Source: Osmia lignaria lignaria (Eukaryota > Arthropoda > Insecta > Hymenoptera > Megachilidae). Taken from it: a DNA stretch of 64,000 nt. A program made the translations under genes and the position numbers. Below, one piece after another: positions 54,106 through 63,712 of this stretch. Every line of letters begins with the position of its first letter. The first letter of the stretch is position 1. The stretch covers positions 12,686,001 through 12,750,000 of the forward strand of contig NW_027478168.1 of assembly GCF_051020975.1 (NCBI RefSeq). The letters are read 5' to 3'. Under the pieces are notes generated by a model. That model was given only the letters and a program-made list of their open reading frames with translations, ran no database searches and was not told the DNA's origin.

Positions 54106-55081
54106 ATATATATTCAATACGCGTGAATCTTCGTTAGAAAAGCGAATGAGATCCTCCTATAATTTATTAAAAGTAACACACCGTATCCCTTGTCACGAAA
54201 CCTGGAAAATGCGTGTAATATGCGTGGAAAACTGTAAAATAACGAACATCGGTTATGAAATACTTCGAACGAACAAAAACTAAATAAAATGTTTGTCGAC
54301 ACGAGGGTTACGCTTGTAGAAGGTTCATTAATTAATCTGGAAAATGAATAAATTCAAATAAAAGCCATTGCTAAGATTCCAGAAAAGTATAGAAATTGCG
54401 ACGCATAGAATTCGTGTAGCGCTGCAGGGGTAAAAGAATGAAAGTCGACGTTAGACATGGTCGGAATGAAGGTCAAGGAGGGATGAGAACTCGGGAAACG
54501 CGCCTAGTCAAAACCAATGCGTGCGGGTTTTCCCCTTCGACACGTACCCTGATTTGCCAAATGATGTCCCTACTTTGGGCCCTTGATCGCGAGTCGAACC
54601 CTGAGACACGATCGCTTGACTGAGGCAAATCACTCTTCGTCGAAAAATCGTAAGGTGCGTGACGGGGAGCCCGTGTTCGCGTAGAGATAGAGTTGTTAAT
54701 AAAATCGTGTAATTAGATTGCTCGGCAAGTCCTCATCAACGCAGAGTGTCGGGAGTGTTTCGGTTCACGATTTTGTGACAAGGACTCAAACGAATACGTT
54801 AAATTCATTTCACACTTTTCAATCCCTATCTTTTCTCTTTCATTTTTATTTCGTTCGTAAATTAATTATATTCTTTTTCCCGCGTCGCGTTGTTTTCGTA
54901 TTAGTCTCTAATTGTATTTCGTTTCCGTAAATATCTAAGGCCCGAACGCGATCGCGTAATGCGCGTGCAAAAGTTCTCATCTTTTCTTCGCCTTCCAGAT
55001 TTCCAGACTACAACCACGACAGTTTTCGTATACGATCCATTGAAATATCATATTAAAATATACTACGGTGAGGCAAAACGG

Positions 55082-55124
55082 CGATCTACGAGACTGCTAG
55101 TCGTGGAAGCATCCCACTAGATCG
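55082..55124 (+). other. Three-way-junction module (copy 3, module 5)
   Basis: Outer stem CGATCTA (55082-55088) with TAGATCG (55118-55124). Hairpin 1 is GACT...AGTC. Hairpin 2 is GGA-AGCA-TCC inside GTGG...CCAC. Confidence 0.7.
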
Positions 55125-55190
55125 ATCCGTTCCACAATTTCGAGGTATCTAAGAGATTTCTTAATTAACAAAATTTCCCAAATACGCGCA

Positions 55191-55248
55191 ACGAAGACGG
55201 CCCACGAGACAGTTTGTCTTGGAAGTATCCAACTGGGACCGTCTTTTC
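55191..55248 (+). other. Three-way-junction module (copy 3, module 6)
   Basis: ACGAA with TTCGT, then GACGG (55196-55200) with CCGTC (55239-55243), then CCCA with TGGG. Hairpin 1 is AGACA-GTT-TGTCT (55207-55219 approx.). Hairpin 2 is GGA-AGTA-TCC (55221-55230). Confidence 0.75.
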
Positions 55249-55880
55249 GTTTTTCTATCGCTCTCGAATCATTGTAAAACACCGAAGTTCGAATCATCAT
55301 TATTGCACATAATTATATTATTTTCCTGTCAGTTTTTCGTTAAAGTTCATCACATTTAAATTTCATATATCTTTTCTAATTTAATAACCGTTCTAACACA
55401 TACTAATTTCTCTTTTTCATATATTTCATACAGCTCGAATATCATACAGCTCGAATCAAACCATTTTGTTGTAATTATCTTTCCGAAATTATACACATGT
55501 TACCCATATTTGACTTCTAATAATTTGCGTTCAAACACCCTTTGCATTTTCCTTTATTAACACGCCTAATTTCTTGCATGAATTCACACGAGGGGCCCGT
55601 ATGGGACCAAAGCATTGACGAACTCAAACAATCCGGAATCTTAATTCGATTTAACTTGATTTAATTTGATTCTTTTTTTTAAATTGTTCTAATCGTGGTT
55701 GACCCAACATCGTCAAATACGGTTAGGACTGGTGGCAGCGTTAATACCGTTCCCAATCGCGTATTAACCATTCGGAAAGAAAAGAAATAATAATATAACT
55801 ATAATTTTTCAATAGCTTTTCTTTTCTTTTTTTTTATTTTGTACGTCGCGCGCCGTATCTCGCTCGCGACGTAACATTTT

Positions 55881-56346
55881 CACGAATGGTTAAAATTTTT
55901 GATTTTAATTGCGAAATATATAAAATATTATCAACTACGTATGTTTGAACAACGATAAAAGTGATAAAAATGACACTCGAAATGTAGTAGTGCTCAAATA
56001 TTTTTTTTTTTAATTCGAGTTGTAGAAGAAATTCTAATTATATGCATGTGCGATTTCATACCAAGTTTACTGTCGACTAGTAAAAATAAATAAATTTATT
56101 CGTTTGTTCCCCCATTTAATTGCGTTCGTTATTTAGCACCCGAACAACGTTTCTAATAGCGGTAAATGGTTCCTATATTCGTATTTAGCGCACATTCAAC
56201 CGTAAAAAAGCAATACTGAATATGAATATTTTAAATAGAAAGAAAAAGTTTTATTGATAATAAAAAAGAAAATATCTATTCATATTTGTTAACATATTTG
56301 TATTACTTTTTTATTATAATAATTGTAATAAAAATTTATTAACAAT
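55881..56346. other. No gene seen
   Basis: AT-rich spacer between family G copy 3 and the BEL/Pao remnant. It may include decayed 3' sequence of the latter, but no LTR is recognisable. Confidence 0.4.
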
Positions 56347-57260
56347 TCAAAATCTGTTGCGCGCAGAGAATTTACATAATTCCATCGGTAATTTACATAA
56401 CCTAGCGATCGGACGGACATATCGCGAATGTGCAGTCTTTACGGTGACTACACGAATGAGGCCGTCTTTACCAGGGTGACATTCGATCACCCGACCTAGT
56501 TTCCATTTCGCCGGGGGAAGCGTCGAGCTCTTGAGTAGAACCAAGTCCCCGATTTTGAGGTTGGGGACGCGACTACACCACTTCGATCGCACCTGTAATG
56601 TCTGTAAGTATTCGTTAGCCCATGCCTTCCAGAACTTTTCCGTGAACTGTTGAACGAGTTGCCATCTAGATAATCGATTCTCGTTGATTTCCAGTACAGA
56701 TGGCACCGGAACCGATTTTAGTGTTCCGCCCACGAGAAAGTGACCTGGAGTGAGGTCCTCGCATGACTCGAGGTCATCGTTTAAAGGAGCCAAAGTGCGT
56801 GAATTTAAACATGCCTCAATGCGGCAGAGGAGCGTAGTTAGTTCCTCGCAAGTAGGCGTACGATCGCCGAGCATGCGTCGCAGACGGGTCGTGACGCTTT
56901 TGACCCCTGCCTCCCAGATTCCTCCAAAATGAGGAGCTGCAGGCGGAATAAAGTGCCACGTGATGTAATCGGCAGCTAGACGCGAACGAAGGTAAGGGTC
57001 TGCCGTTACTTGTTTAAATGCGGTCATTAATTCTTTATTAGCGCCTTGGAAATTAGTCCCATTATCGCTATATATATTCGTAGGCAATCCGCGGCGAGAC
57101 GTGAAGCGTTCAAACGCCGCTAGAAATGCAGAAGTGGAGTAGTCGCGCACCAATTCGAGGTGGATAGCGCGAGTCGCCAAACAAACAAAAAGAGCGATGT
57201 AGACTTTCAGCGCCCTTTGCCCACGTCCACGATACGCGAGATCAGAGAACGGTCCTGTAT
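56347..57260 (-). pseudogene. BEL/Pao integrase core
   Basis: A 277-codon frame with TRAIHLELVRDYSTSAFLAA, IYSDNGTNFQGANKEL (second Asp) and PHFGGIWEAGVKSVT (catalytic Glu). A C-terminal domain (RSRVPNLKIGDLVLLK-type block, GRVIECHPGKDGLIRVVTVK) follows. The first Asp lies upstream at about 57265 (CGLDYTGPF), out of frame with the zinc domain by one base. The integrase inserts the cDNA. Length and order are normal for BEL/Pao apart from the frameshift. Confidence 0.88.
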
Positions 57261-57931
57261 AATCCAGGCCGCAATGGACGAACGCCCGATGGAGTGACTC
57301 TAGCCGCAGGTAAGTCGCTCATTTGTTGACTTGCGGTGACAGCCCGCCAACGCACGCACGTGACGCATTTGTGAATGTGGCCTTTAACTAGCCGTCGCGC
57401 GTTGACGATCCAAAACGTTTGCTGTAAAACATTTAACATTAACTGCGTGCCTCCATGTAACGTGTTCTCGTGACAATCAGCGATGATGAGTTCGGTGATT
57501 CGATGAACCGGTAATATTATCGGAAAGCGTTGCGGAAGTTCTGAGTTGCGCAACCGCCCGCCAACACGGACAGTACCATCTTCGCCAAGAAACGGATTAA
57601 GCCGAAGTAACGGACTAGCTTTTAACAGGGATTCGCCCTTAAGCATAGCCGCTATTTCCCGTCGATAATGCCGAGTCTGGACGTACGTGATCCAGAATTT
57701 ACGCGCCGCGAGGATCTCAGCCGCGGTAATAACCGTGTCTGGATATCGATTCCCTTTATTTCGCGAGGTAAATCGGAAAACGTACGCTGATGCGTAAAAG
57801 TTTTCGCCATGAAGATGTGCGCATTGGCAGATCCCAGTCCGTCTCCGACTGAACGTGCAACACGCTGATATTATTTTTGACATCTGCTTCAGCTTCCTTC
57901 GGGACCGCAGGCTTACTTTCTGGCCACTCAT
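57242..57931 (-). pseudogene. BEL/Pao integrase zinc domain
   Basis: The frame contains LLRLNPFLGEDGTVRVGGRL, then the H2C2 zinc domain (CHENTLHGGTQLMLN...KCVTCVRWRA). It ends in a shifted frame before the core. The conserved His and Cys ligands are present. Confidence 0.85.
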
Positions 57932-58693
57932 TAGGAGTGTGTATAAGCCAGGAAGGGCCGTGCCACCAAAGGGTGTGCTGAATCAGCTGAGACACCGAGA
58001 GACCGCAAGAGGCGCAGTCAGCGGGATTATGACCCGAAGGTACGTGTCGCCAAATAGCGTTAGGCACGCGATTTTGAATTTCTGCGACCCGATGCGCAGT
58101 AAATGTTTTTAATTCGCTTGATTGCTTATGTATCCACGCGAGTGATACTGTGGAATCGGTCCAACAGTACACCGGGCAATTATTAAGGTTTAATGTAAGT
58201 TGTACGTGTTCAATTAATTATTAGGTATCATTATATTAATTATCATTATCAGGCAAGCGCATAGCTCGAAACGCGGAATTGTGAGTGGCTTCAATGGAGC
58301 TACTTTAGTCTTCGATATTAATAAATGTACCGTGGTCTCATTTGCTACGTTGATTACGCGTAAGTAAATTATGGCTGCGTACGCGTCTTGAGAGGCATCT
58401 GCGAAGCCGTGAATTTCGTAACTCAGGGAATCATTACCAATCCCGACCCATCGCGGTATGAAAACGTTAGGTAATTCATTAAATTCCGTTGCATATTCGT
58501 GCCATTGTTTGGTCAACTCCAGTGGTAACGGGTCGTCCCATTCAAGCTTGGCCACCCATAGCTTTTGAATAAAAATCTTGGCTACGATTACGACTGGAGC
58601 AATCCAACCCAATGGATCGAAAATTTTCGCTACGGTAGATAGAATGACTCGCTTAGTCGGATTAGCCGTACTCGCGAGATCGATTTTTTTCAT
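57756..58693 (-). pseudogene. BEL/Pao RNase H region
   Basis: Two frames. 58214-58693 has KRVILSTVAKIFDPLGWIAP and IHGFADASQDAYAAIIYLR, and 57756-58172 has MYCWTDSTVSLAWIHKQSS and PSGHNPADCASCGLS. This is the Pao RNase H that follows RT. A short AT-rich segment with ATTAATTATTAGGTATCATT (about 58200-58240) sits between them and may be a small insertion. Confidence 0.83.
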
Positions 58694-58742
58694 TTAAACC
58701 GGAATTCGTCCGTGTTAGGTTGCCAAAGAAGGCCAAGCATTT

Positions 58743-59348
58743 TTAACCCTTCAGAATCTTGAACGTATCGTTAATTTCGTCGTTAATGTCGTCGTAGTGC
58801 ACATGCACTTGCATTGCATGGGGATCAGCAGACGGAATGGGACTAGTCAACACCCATCCAAAAATAGTATTTTGCGCGACCGGTTCTGTTCGAGAGCCTT
58901 TACGAAGCCCTTCGAGGAAAATCGCGCCGTAATAATCTGCCTCGATAATAAGCTCGATGGGAGCATCATTGTTAGAGAGTGGGTCGGCCCACTCGAGATC
59001 ACGTAAATGCGTCCATTTATCGGACTGATACACCGAATTAGTGTGGTAATTAATCAGTCGTTTGAGAATAAGCGCGCGTAAAGGAATCACAGGCCCTTTA
59101 CCATGGCACGGCTGCAACAATATATTTGCAGACGAGCGTACCGTTGCCGTTGTACCGGCTCCGATACCCGTAACGGAAGCGTGTGCGTGTTGGCGAGGCG
59201 CGCGCAACGCGTGTGTGACCGATTCGCGAATAAAAGTACCTTGCGAACCGGGGTCAATTAGAGCGCAATTAGAATTATCGCGTGTCGACCTCCACGAGTG
59301 CCGACTTTGACCCATGCAGTAGCGAGAACGACTCTTTTTTCGCGACAC
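58743..59348 (-). pseudogene. BEL/Pao aspartic protease
   Basis: A 201-codon frame with CALIDPGSQGTFIRESV (DPGS in the active-site position), then LEWADPLSNNDAPIELIIEA and TIFGWVLTSPIPS, as in BEL/Pao peptidase A17. It stops at KILKG (58743), where RT should begin. The next bases read LGLLWQPNTDEFRF, which normally lies after RT. Confidence 0.83.
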
Positions 59349-59920
59349 GCGGAACCGAAATGAGTGTTTAGCGGCTCTGACACTGAAGTGTCATCCGTGT
59401 TATCGTCGGTGTTCGTTGCCGTGCTCGAATTTTGCATCTTTTGAGATGCCGCGTTATTAGTCGATTCGCGACTTTTATTCCCCGTTTGATTTATCGCGGG
59501 TTTGCGTTCCGAATGCAAGAGTGTGTGGTGTCGTCCCTTGCAGGTAGAACACCGACGTTTGCTAGAGCAGGCCGCCGGAAAATGACCCTTTTGCAAACAA
59601 TTGAAACAATGCCGGTGTACGCGCGCGAGAGACAAACGCTGCTCGACTGATTGTCCGCGAAACACGTCACATCGGAACAACGCGTACTCAGAACCGCACG
59701 CAATACATTGCGTTTCAGACGCATTTAAATGTGATTTAACCGTTTTAATTTGCCCTGTCTTACTTTTACAGGCGCTGTTTTCTTCACTGCGTGAAGACGC
59801 CAACGACTCTAGGGTGCGAATTCGTACGTTAATAAACGCATCCCAATCAGCGACGGATGGGAATAACTCGAGTAGTTGTTCTATGCGGATTCTAAATCAC
59901 TGGCGTCAGCATTTTTTTTG
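59258..59920 (-). pseudogene. BEL/Pao Gag C-terminus
   Basis: A 181-codon frame with a knuckle series: CIACGSEYALFRCDVF, then CFNCLQKGHFPAACSSKRRC and CSTCKGRHHTLLH. Upstream (59804-59920) matches a short Gag coil region. The N-terminus is absent because the remnant ends near 59920. It overlaps the protease frame, so there is a frameshift between them. Confidence 0.83.
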
Positions 59921-60261
59921 CTGACTCAGCAGTAATTTGACACCATCAGCAGAAATATGATACCCCACCCCATGACCTTGAACTGAAATTTGACACCACC
60001 GTCGGCAGAAATATAACACCCTACCCCCACCCTCCATGACCTTGAACTGTTTGTTCTTATCGAAAGACCACTTTTTCTACGTCTTGGAAATGATTTTCTC
60101 TACGTCGTGGAAATAAGTTTTTTGTTGATGCAGCAAATCTGACACAGCAATTCATGACTATAGAAGGTAGGGGGTTTGCTAAAGTTTCAAGCATACGCAA
60201 AACCTAATTGACCATCACCGCAAGTGCATCGTTCGCGAGATTGTATTGTGAAAAGTGAAAT
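59921..60261. other. Junction to the Polinton-like cluster; no gene seen
   Basis: Two similar short units (TTGACACCA..CAGCAGAAATATGA and TTTGACACCACCGTCGGCAG) and two CCTTGAACTG words. It may be the edge or a promoter region of the next element. No terminal inverted repeat could be identified. Confidence 0.35.
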
Positions 60262-61047
60262 ATGTATTCTCAAAGTTTCAAAGAGTTTTTTTGCCAAAGG
60301 AAGCGCCCCGCAAGTTCTACTCAAAAAGAAGAGGTACGCAAAAAAATGACAAAACATCAGAATGACGTGAAGTAAGTGTTCGAAACACATTTCATTTAAC
60401 GCTGTCGGTATTTGTTCTAATAACATACTTAAACGGTATTTATTTGTTCTAGAATCGCACCGCAATTATCATGTAGAATTTTGGGCCGAAAATATCCATT
60501 GACGGATTCCTGTACAAAGCATTTGGAAATCGGCATAAATATACTTGGCGTCAATTTCTACCCGCAACTCGTATTATCAGACAGCCGAAACAACCGCCTG
60601 GAGCTGAGCATAGTCACATGGTCGCTGATTGTAGCCGAAGCAGACAACGTATGCAGCTTCTTTGACGATTCAAAAGATACACGCGACAGTATTAATTATA
60701 ATGATATAAGTGTTGAATTTGGAGTGCTATATGGTGAAAAAGTAATTAAATTGATTAGCAATGATATATGTATGTGCATGATGAAAAAAACATTTGAGAA
60801 AATGGTAATTTTAAATGATTGTATAATTGAAATGCATAATGCATTATATGATAAACTGTATTCGGTGGAACAAAAATTTAAAGAGTTTGTTGCATTAGTT
60901 CGGGGATACGGAGATGTAAAAGTGCTTGCAGAGGTTGTGCAGCATATCCAAGAAACTGGTATTTATGATCCAAATTCAATTATTGATTGCGAATTAGTAG
61001 CTTTAGGTATTCAGGCAATAATAACGGCTGCATCAGCAGCATCTTAA
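60262..61047 (+). CDS. Polinton-like virion-cluster protein, spliced
   Basis: ATG at 60262 opens 36 codons (MYSQSFKEFFCQRKRPASST...). A short intron 60372-60452 (GTAAGT...TTGTTCTAG, 81 nt) joins in phase to 60453, giving ILGRKYPLTDSCTKHLEI and a frame open to TAA at 61047. Total about 234 residues. The middle contains a helical stretch (KLYSVEQKFKEFVALVRGYG). I do not recognise a domain. Position at the head of the capsid gene cluster suggests a structural or assembly role, which is inference. Confidence 0.55.
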
Positions 61048-61140
61048 CAGAGAAAAAAGGATTATGTTACAAATTATGTTAGAAATTATACTTTAATAAA
61101 TCATAATGTATTGCATCATTTACAACTTCTCTCTCTACCT

Positions 61141-61149
61141 ATATAAACC
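61141..61149 (+). promoter_or_regulatory. TATA-box candidate
   Basis: ATATAAACC follows a CTCTCTCTACCT pyrimidine tract and lies 180 bp upstream of the next ATG. It is a plausible promoter for the basic-protein gene. Confidence 0.35.
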
Positions 61150-61188
61150 CAAACATCCCAGGAAAAAATTTCACTTCCTATACGATAG

Positions 61189-61340
61189 TCGTACGATGTG
61201 CATATGCACATTTGATCTTCGAATTAGCACAAAAAGAATTCGCACCAGATTGGAAAACACTTTTGTCTGCGCGCGTTGTTGGAATATTGTTAGCCAAAGA
61301 GTTAGCCAAAGAAGAACGTAATGGCACCGCGGAAAAGTAA
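61189..61340 (+). CDS. Overlapping small frame or 3' exon
   Basis: The frame 61191-61340 reads YAHLIFELAQKEFAPDWKTL and then LLAKELAKEERNGTAEK before TAA. It has good coding character but no ATG. An AG at 61187-61188 could be a 3' splice site. Its last 20 nt overlap the ATG of the next gene. It may be the last exon of a spliced gene in this cluster. No homologue named. Confidence 0.35.
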
Positions 61341-61626
61341 CAAGAAGAAGAAGACGAAATTGCGCAAACTTCCAGTTGCAAAACGTGGGGGATTTCTTCC
61401 AGCACTTGTACCTATTTTTGCAGGCCTTTCAGCTTTGGGCACGGTGGCTGGCGGTGCAGCAGGTATCGCCAAGGCAGTCAACGATGCATCTGCAGCACGG
61501 AAAACACTGGAGGAAGTGAAATGGCACAATCGTGTTATGGAAGGACATGGACTTTACCTTGCACCATATAAACGGGGAAAAGGAATTAAAGAAAAAAAAA
61601 AAAAGAAGCGCTTCGGCAAACTGTAA
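61321..61626 (+). CDS. Small basic virion-core-like protein
   Basis: ATG at 61321 gives 101 residues. A Lys-rich N-terminus (MAPRKSNKKKKTKLRKLP) is followed by a Gly/Ala-rich hydrophobic stretch (GGFLPALVPIFAGLSALG, GGAAGIAKAV) and a basic tail ending KKKKKRFGKL. This layout recalls the small basic core proteins of adenovirus-like and Polinton virions. The role in packaging or membrane interaction is inferred from layout and position, not shown. Confidence 0.5.
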   Translation: MAPRKSNKKKKTKLRKLPVAKRGGFLPALVPIFAGLSALGTVAGGAAGIAKAVNDASAARKTLEEVKWHNRVMEGHGLYLAPYKRGKGIKEKKKKKRFGKL

Positions 61627-61643
61627 CGCTTCCACAGGACGCA

Positions 61644-61985
61644 ATGACAAATGTACAATTATATAACTTTGCACGAAAGTTGAACTTTCCATATTTTCGA
61701 GGCGTTTTCATGCGTACAAATTTGCCCTCTAAATCGTTCTTAAACGAATGCGGTATCGTGAATTTAGATGAATCGGAAGGTCCTGGTACACACTGGGTAG
61801 CTTACGTAAAGCGAGGTAATTGTGTTAAATATTTCGACTCTTTTGGAAATCTGAGGCCACCGACAGAGTTAATAAACTACTTCGGAAACCATGTAACGAT
61901 TTTATACAATCACGCGCAGTATCAAAAAATCAATACAAGTGTATGCGGACAACTCTGCTTGCATTTTTTAGCCGGAAATGTATAA
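61644..61985 (+). CDS. Adenain-like cysteine protease
   Basis: ATG at 61644, 113 residues. The catalytic set is visible: His50 in GTHWVAY, Asp65 in YFDSFGN, Gln94 and Cys101 in SVCGQLCLHFL. This spacing is that of the C5 (adenovirus-type) proteases that mature capsid proteins in Polintons and related viruses. It is short compared with roughly 180-200 residues in adenoviruses but normal-looking at the catalytic core. It overlaps the start of the upstream form of the next frame. Confidence 0.8.
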   Translation: MTNVQLYNFARKLNFPYFRGVFMRTNLPSKSFLNECGIVNLDESEGPGTHWVAYVKRGNCVKYFDSFGNLRPPTELINYFGNHVTILYNHAQYQKINTSVCGQLCLHFLAGNV

Positions 61986-62022
61986 AATAGTTTCGATGCA
62001 CATAGTCTTCACAGTTGCAAAG

Positions 62023-62712
62023 ATGTCGTTGACGTTTACGTTAAGCGGAAAAAATTGTGTGCTTAGCACTGATTACTTTCCACCTATAGACTTGAAGGAT
62101 GATAATTACGAACTCGGACTCGTTGATTTTCAAGCTTTCAACACAATACCGAACGTTGATTTTACAAACAATAAATTTTACTTTGATGCCGATGGTGAGG
62201 TCACGATACCGGATGATTCGTACGAATTCGAAGCGTTAAATAAATACATGCAAGAGAAAATAATGGACAAGACAAAAATCATTTTATTTCTTACAAATAA
62301 CAGCACTTTGAAAAGTGAAATATATAGTGATTATACAATCGATTTTACCAAACCAAATAATATAGGATCGCTTCTCGGGTTTTCTACATGTCGCATATTA
62401 CCGCCGGGGCAATGGCACGAGTCGGATATACCCGTAAATATTATGAAAGTAAATGTGCTGAGGATCGAATGTAATATTACAACTGGTGCGTATAGCAACG
62501 GTCAATGTGTTCATACCATTCACGAGTTTTCACCGCATGTGCCGCCAGGATATAAAATTTCGGAAAGTCCTACGAACGTCATTTATCTTCCAGTTATCGT
62601 GAGAGCCATTGATCACCTTAGTATACGCATTACCGATCAAAACAATAATCTGATAAATTTCCGTGGAGAAGAAGTGACAGTGAGGCTTCATATTAGGCGG
62701 TGCAAAAAATAA
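62023..62712 (+). CDS. Minor (penton-like) capsid protein candidate
   Basis: The ATG at 62023 gives MSLTFTLSGKNCVLSTDYFP, 229 residues; the frame is open from 61978, but the later ATG fits the domain start. There are many beta-strand-like segments and a conserved-looking C-terminal block (LPVIVRAIDHLSIRITDQNN). Position between protease and major capsid protein matches the minor capsid gene of Polintons, a single jelly-roll at the vertices. Identification rests on position and general character. Confidence 0.55.
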   Translation: MSLTFTLSGKNCVLSTDYFPPIDLKDDNYELGLVDFQAFNTIPNVDFTNNKFYFDADGEVTIPDDSYEFEALNKYMQEKIMDKTKIILFLTNNSTLKSEIYSDYTIDFTKPNNIGSLLGFSTCRILPPGQWHESDIPVNIMKVNVLRIECNITTGAYSNGQCVHTIHEFSPHVPPGYKISESPTNVIYLPVIVRAIDHLSIRITDQNNNLINFRGEEVTVRLHIRRCKK

Positions 62713-62713
62713 C

Positions 62714-63202
62714 ATGAATATAAACATAATCGATGGCCTGTTGACCGGCTCGAACGGCTCGCGAACGGCTCGCGAACGGCTCGAACGGCTCGAACGGCCC
62801 GCGAACGGCTCGTTGAACGGCTCAAACGGCTTGAACGGCCCGCAAATGGCACGCTGAACGGCTCGAACGGCTCGAACGGCTTTCCGTTGAACGGCTCAAA
62901 CGGCTTGAACGGCCCGCAAACGGTACGCTGAACGGCTCGAACGGCTCGAACGCGAACGGTCCGCTGAACGGCTCGAACGGCTTTCCGTTGAACGGCTCGA
63001 ACGGCTTTCCGTTGAACGGCTCGAACGGCCCGCTGAACGGCTCGAACGGCCCACTGAACAGCTCGAACGGCTCGTTGAACGGCTCGAACGGCTCGTTGAA
63101 CGGTTCGAACGGCCCGCTGAACGGCTCGAACGGCTCGAACGGCCCGCTGAACGACTCGAACGGCTCGAACGGCATGCTGAACATTTTACGACAGCTGCAG
63201 TA
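62714..63202 (+). CDS. Repeat-bearing ORF (NGSNGLNG), interrupted
   Basis: ATG at 62714 reads MNINIIDGLLTGSNGS and enters a repeat array. The frame breaks at 62855-62857. Another frame carries the repeats on and ends MLNILRQLQ at 63202. Units (L/P)NGSNG are mostly multiples of 3 nt, so several frames stay open. The original gene probably had a short repeat that expanded and shifted frame. Function unknown. Confidence 0.4.
62735..63185. repeat. Minisatellite, GAACGGCTC units
   Basis: About 450 bp of 9- to 15-bp units built on GAACGGCTC, with variants GAACGGCCCGC and TTTCCGTTGAACGG. On the minus strand it reads as Phe-Glu-Pro or Arg-Ser-Ser repeats, which are shadows. Confidence 0.9.
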
Positions 63203-63227
63203 AGGATAATGATGTAAAAACGATGAC

Positions 63228-63712
63228 AATTATACAATCATTCAGTAGAGGAAATATATCCAAATCGGACACATCGCAAGAGCACATCATCGAACGTTCC
63301 GACGACGCGGCCGTTTAATCTACGTTAAATATCCATTCATTTAAAAGCCTTTCAAGAGAACAAGCAGCACTTATGGCAAACATTACTAGAAATAATGCTG
63401 TTGTACACAGATGCTAAAACTCAACCGATCAACAATCCGCCGAATGCATTATTGGGCGCCCCGTCGAACGAGTTGCTAAAAGGATCGTTAGAAAATGGAT
63501 GGAACCTGAACTTCAATCACAAACGCGCAAATTATACTTGCAGCAGCAATTACCACGGTTGCAGGAATGATAATCATGTATTAAACGGTGGTGACTCTTT
63601 ACAATCATTTAGTAAGGACAATATCTCCAAACTGAACACATCGCAAGATTTGAGCGACAAAAACGCGCAATTTCTGCAATCGTTGGGTTTTGTGATTAAG
63701 AAACGAAAATGA
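63228..63712 (+). pseudogene. Degraded ORF before the major capsid gene
   Basis: Short coding-like pieces lie in different frames: LSREQAALMANITRNN near 63352, VERVAKRIVRKWMEPELQ near 63475, then SLQSFSKDNISKLNTSQDLS to KKRK ending at TGA 63712. A 55-bp block near 63228 is repeated near 63600. The pieces suggest one frameshifted gene. The last frame ends in a four-base overlap with the next ATG. Confidence 0.35.

Larger units (their letters stand above)
52265..55876 (+). mobile_element. Giant solo LTR-like element, family G copy 3 (TSD TTTT)
   Basis: From TGTTACGTCCGGG to CGCGACGTAACA, flanked by TTTT (52261-52264 and 55877-55880). The TSD is low-complexity but agrees with the ends. Without the nested LTR and one TSD copy the length is about 2.61 kb, close to copy 2. 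Terminal hairpins at 52271-52295 (GTCCGGG/CCCGAC) and 55842-55873 differ in sequence from copy 2 but pair equally well. It carries at least six folded modules. The TGGTGGCAGCG motif lies 146 bp from the 3' end. Confidence 0.82.
56347..59920 (-). mobile_element. BEL/Pao retrotransposon remnant lacking RT
   Basis: The minus strand shows, in order, Gag knuckles (59803-59258), protease (59348-58743), the region after RT (58693-58214), RNase H-like (58172-57756), integrase zinc domain (57931-57242) and integrase core (57180-56347). The RT domain itself is missing between 58743 and 58693. No LTRs were found. Frameshifts separate most parts. Confidence 0.85.

Noticed and set aside
62822..63237. Minus-strand frames rich in Phe-Glu-Pro and Arg-Ser
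   Set aside because: Direct antisense readings of the minisatellite; unit length in multiples of three keeps all frames open.
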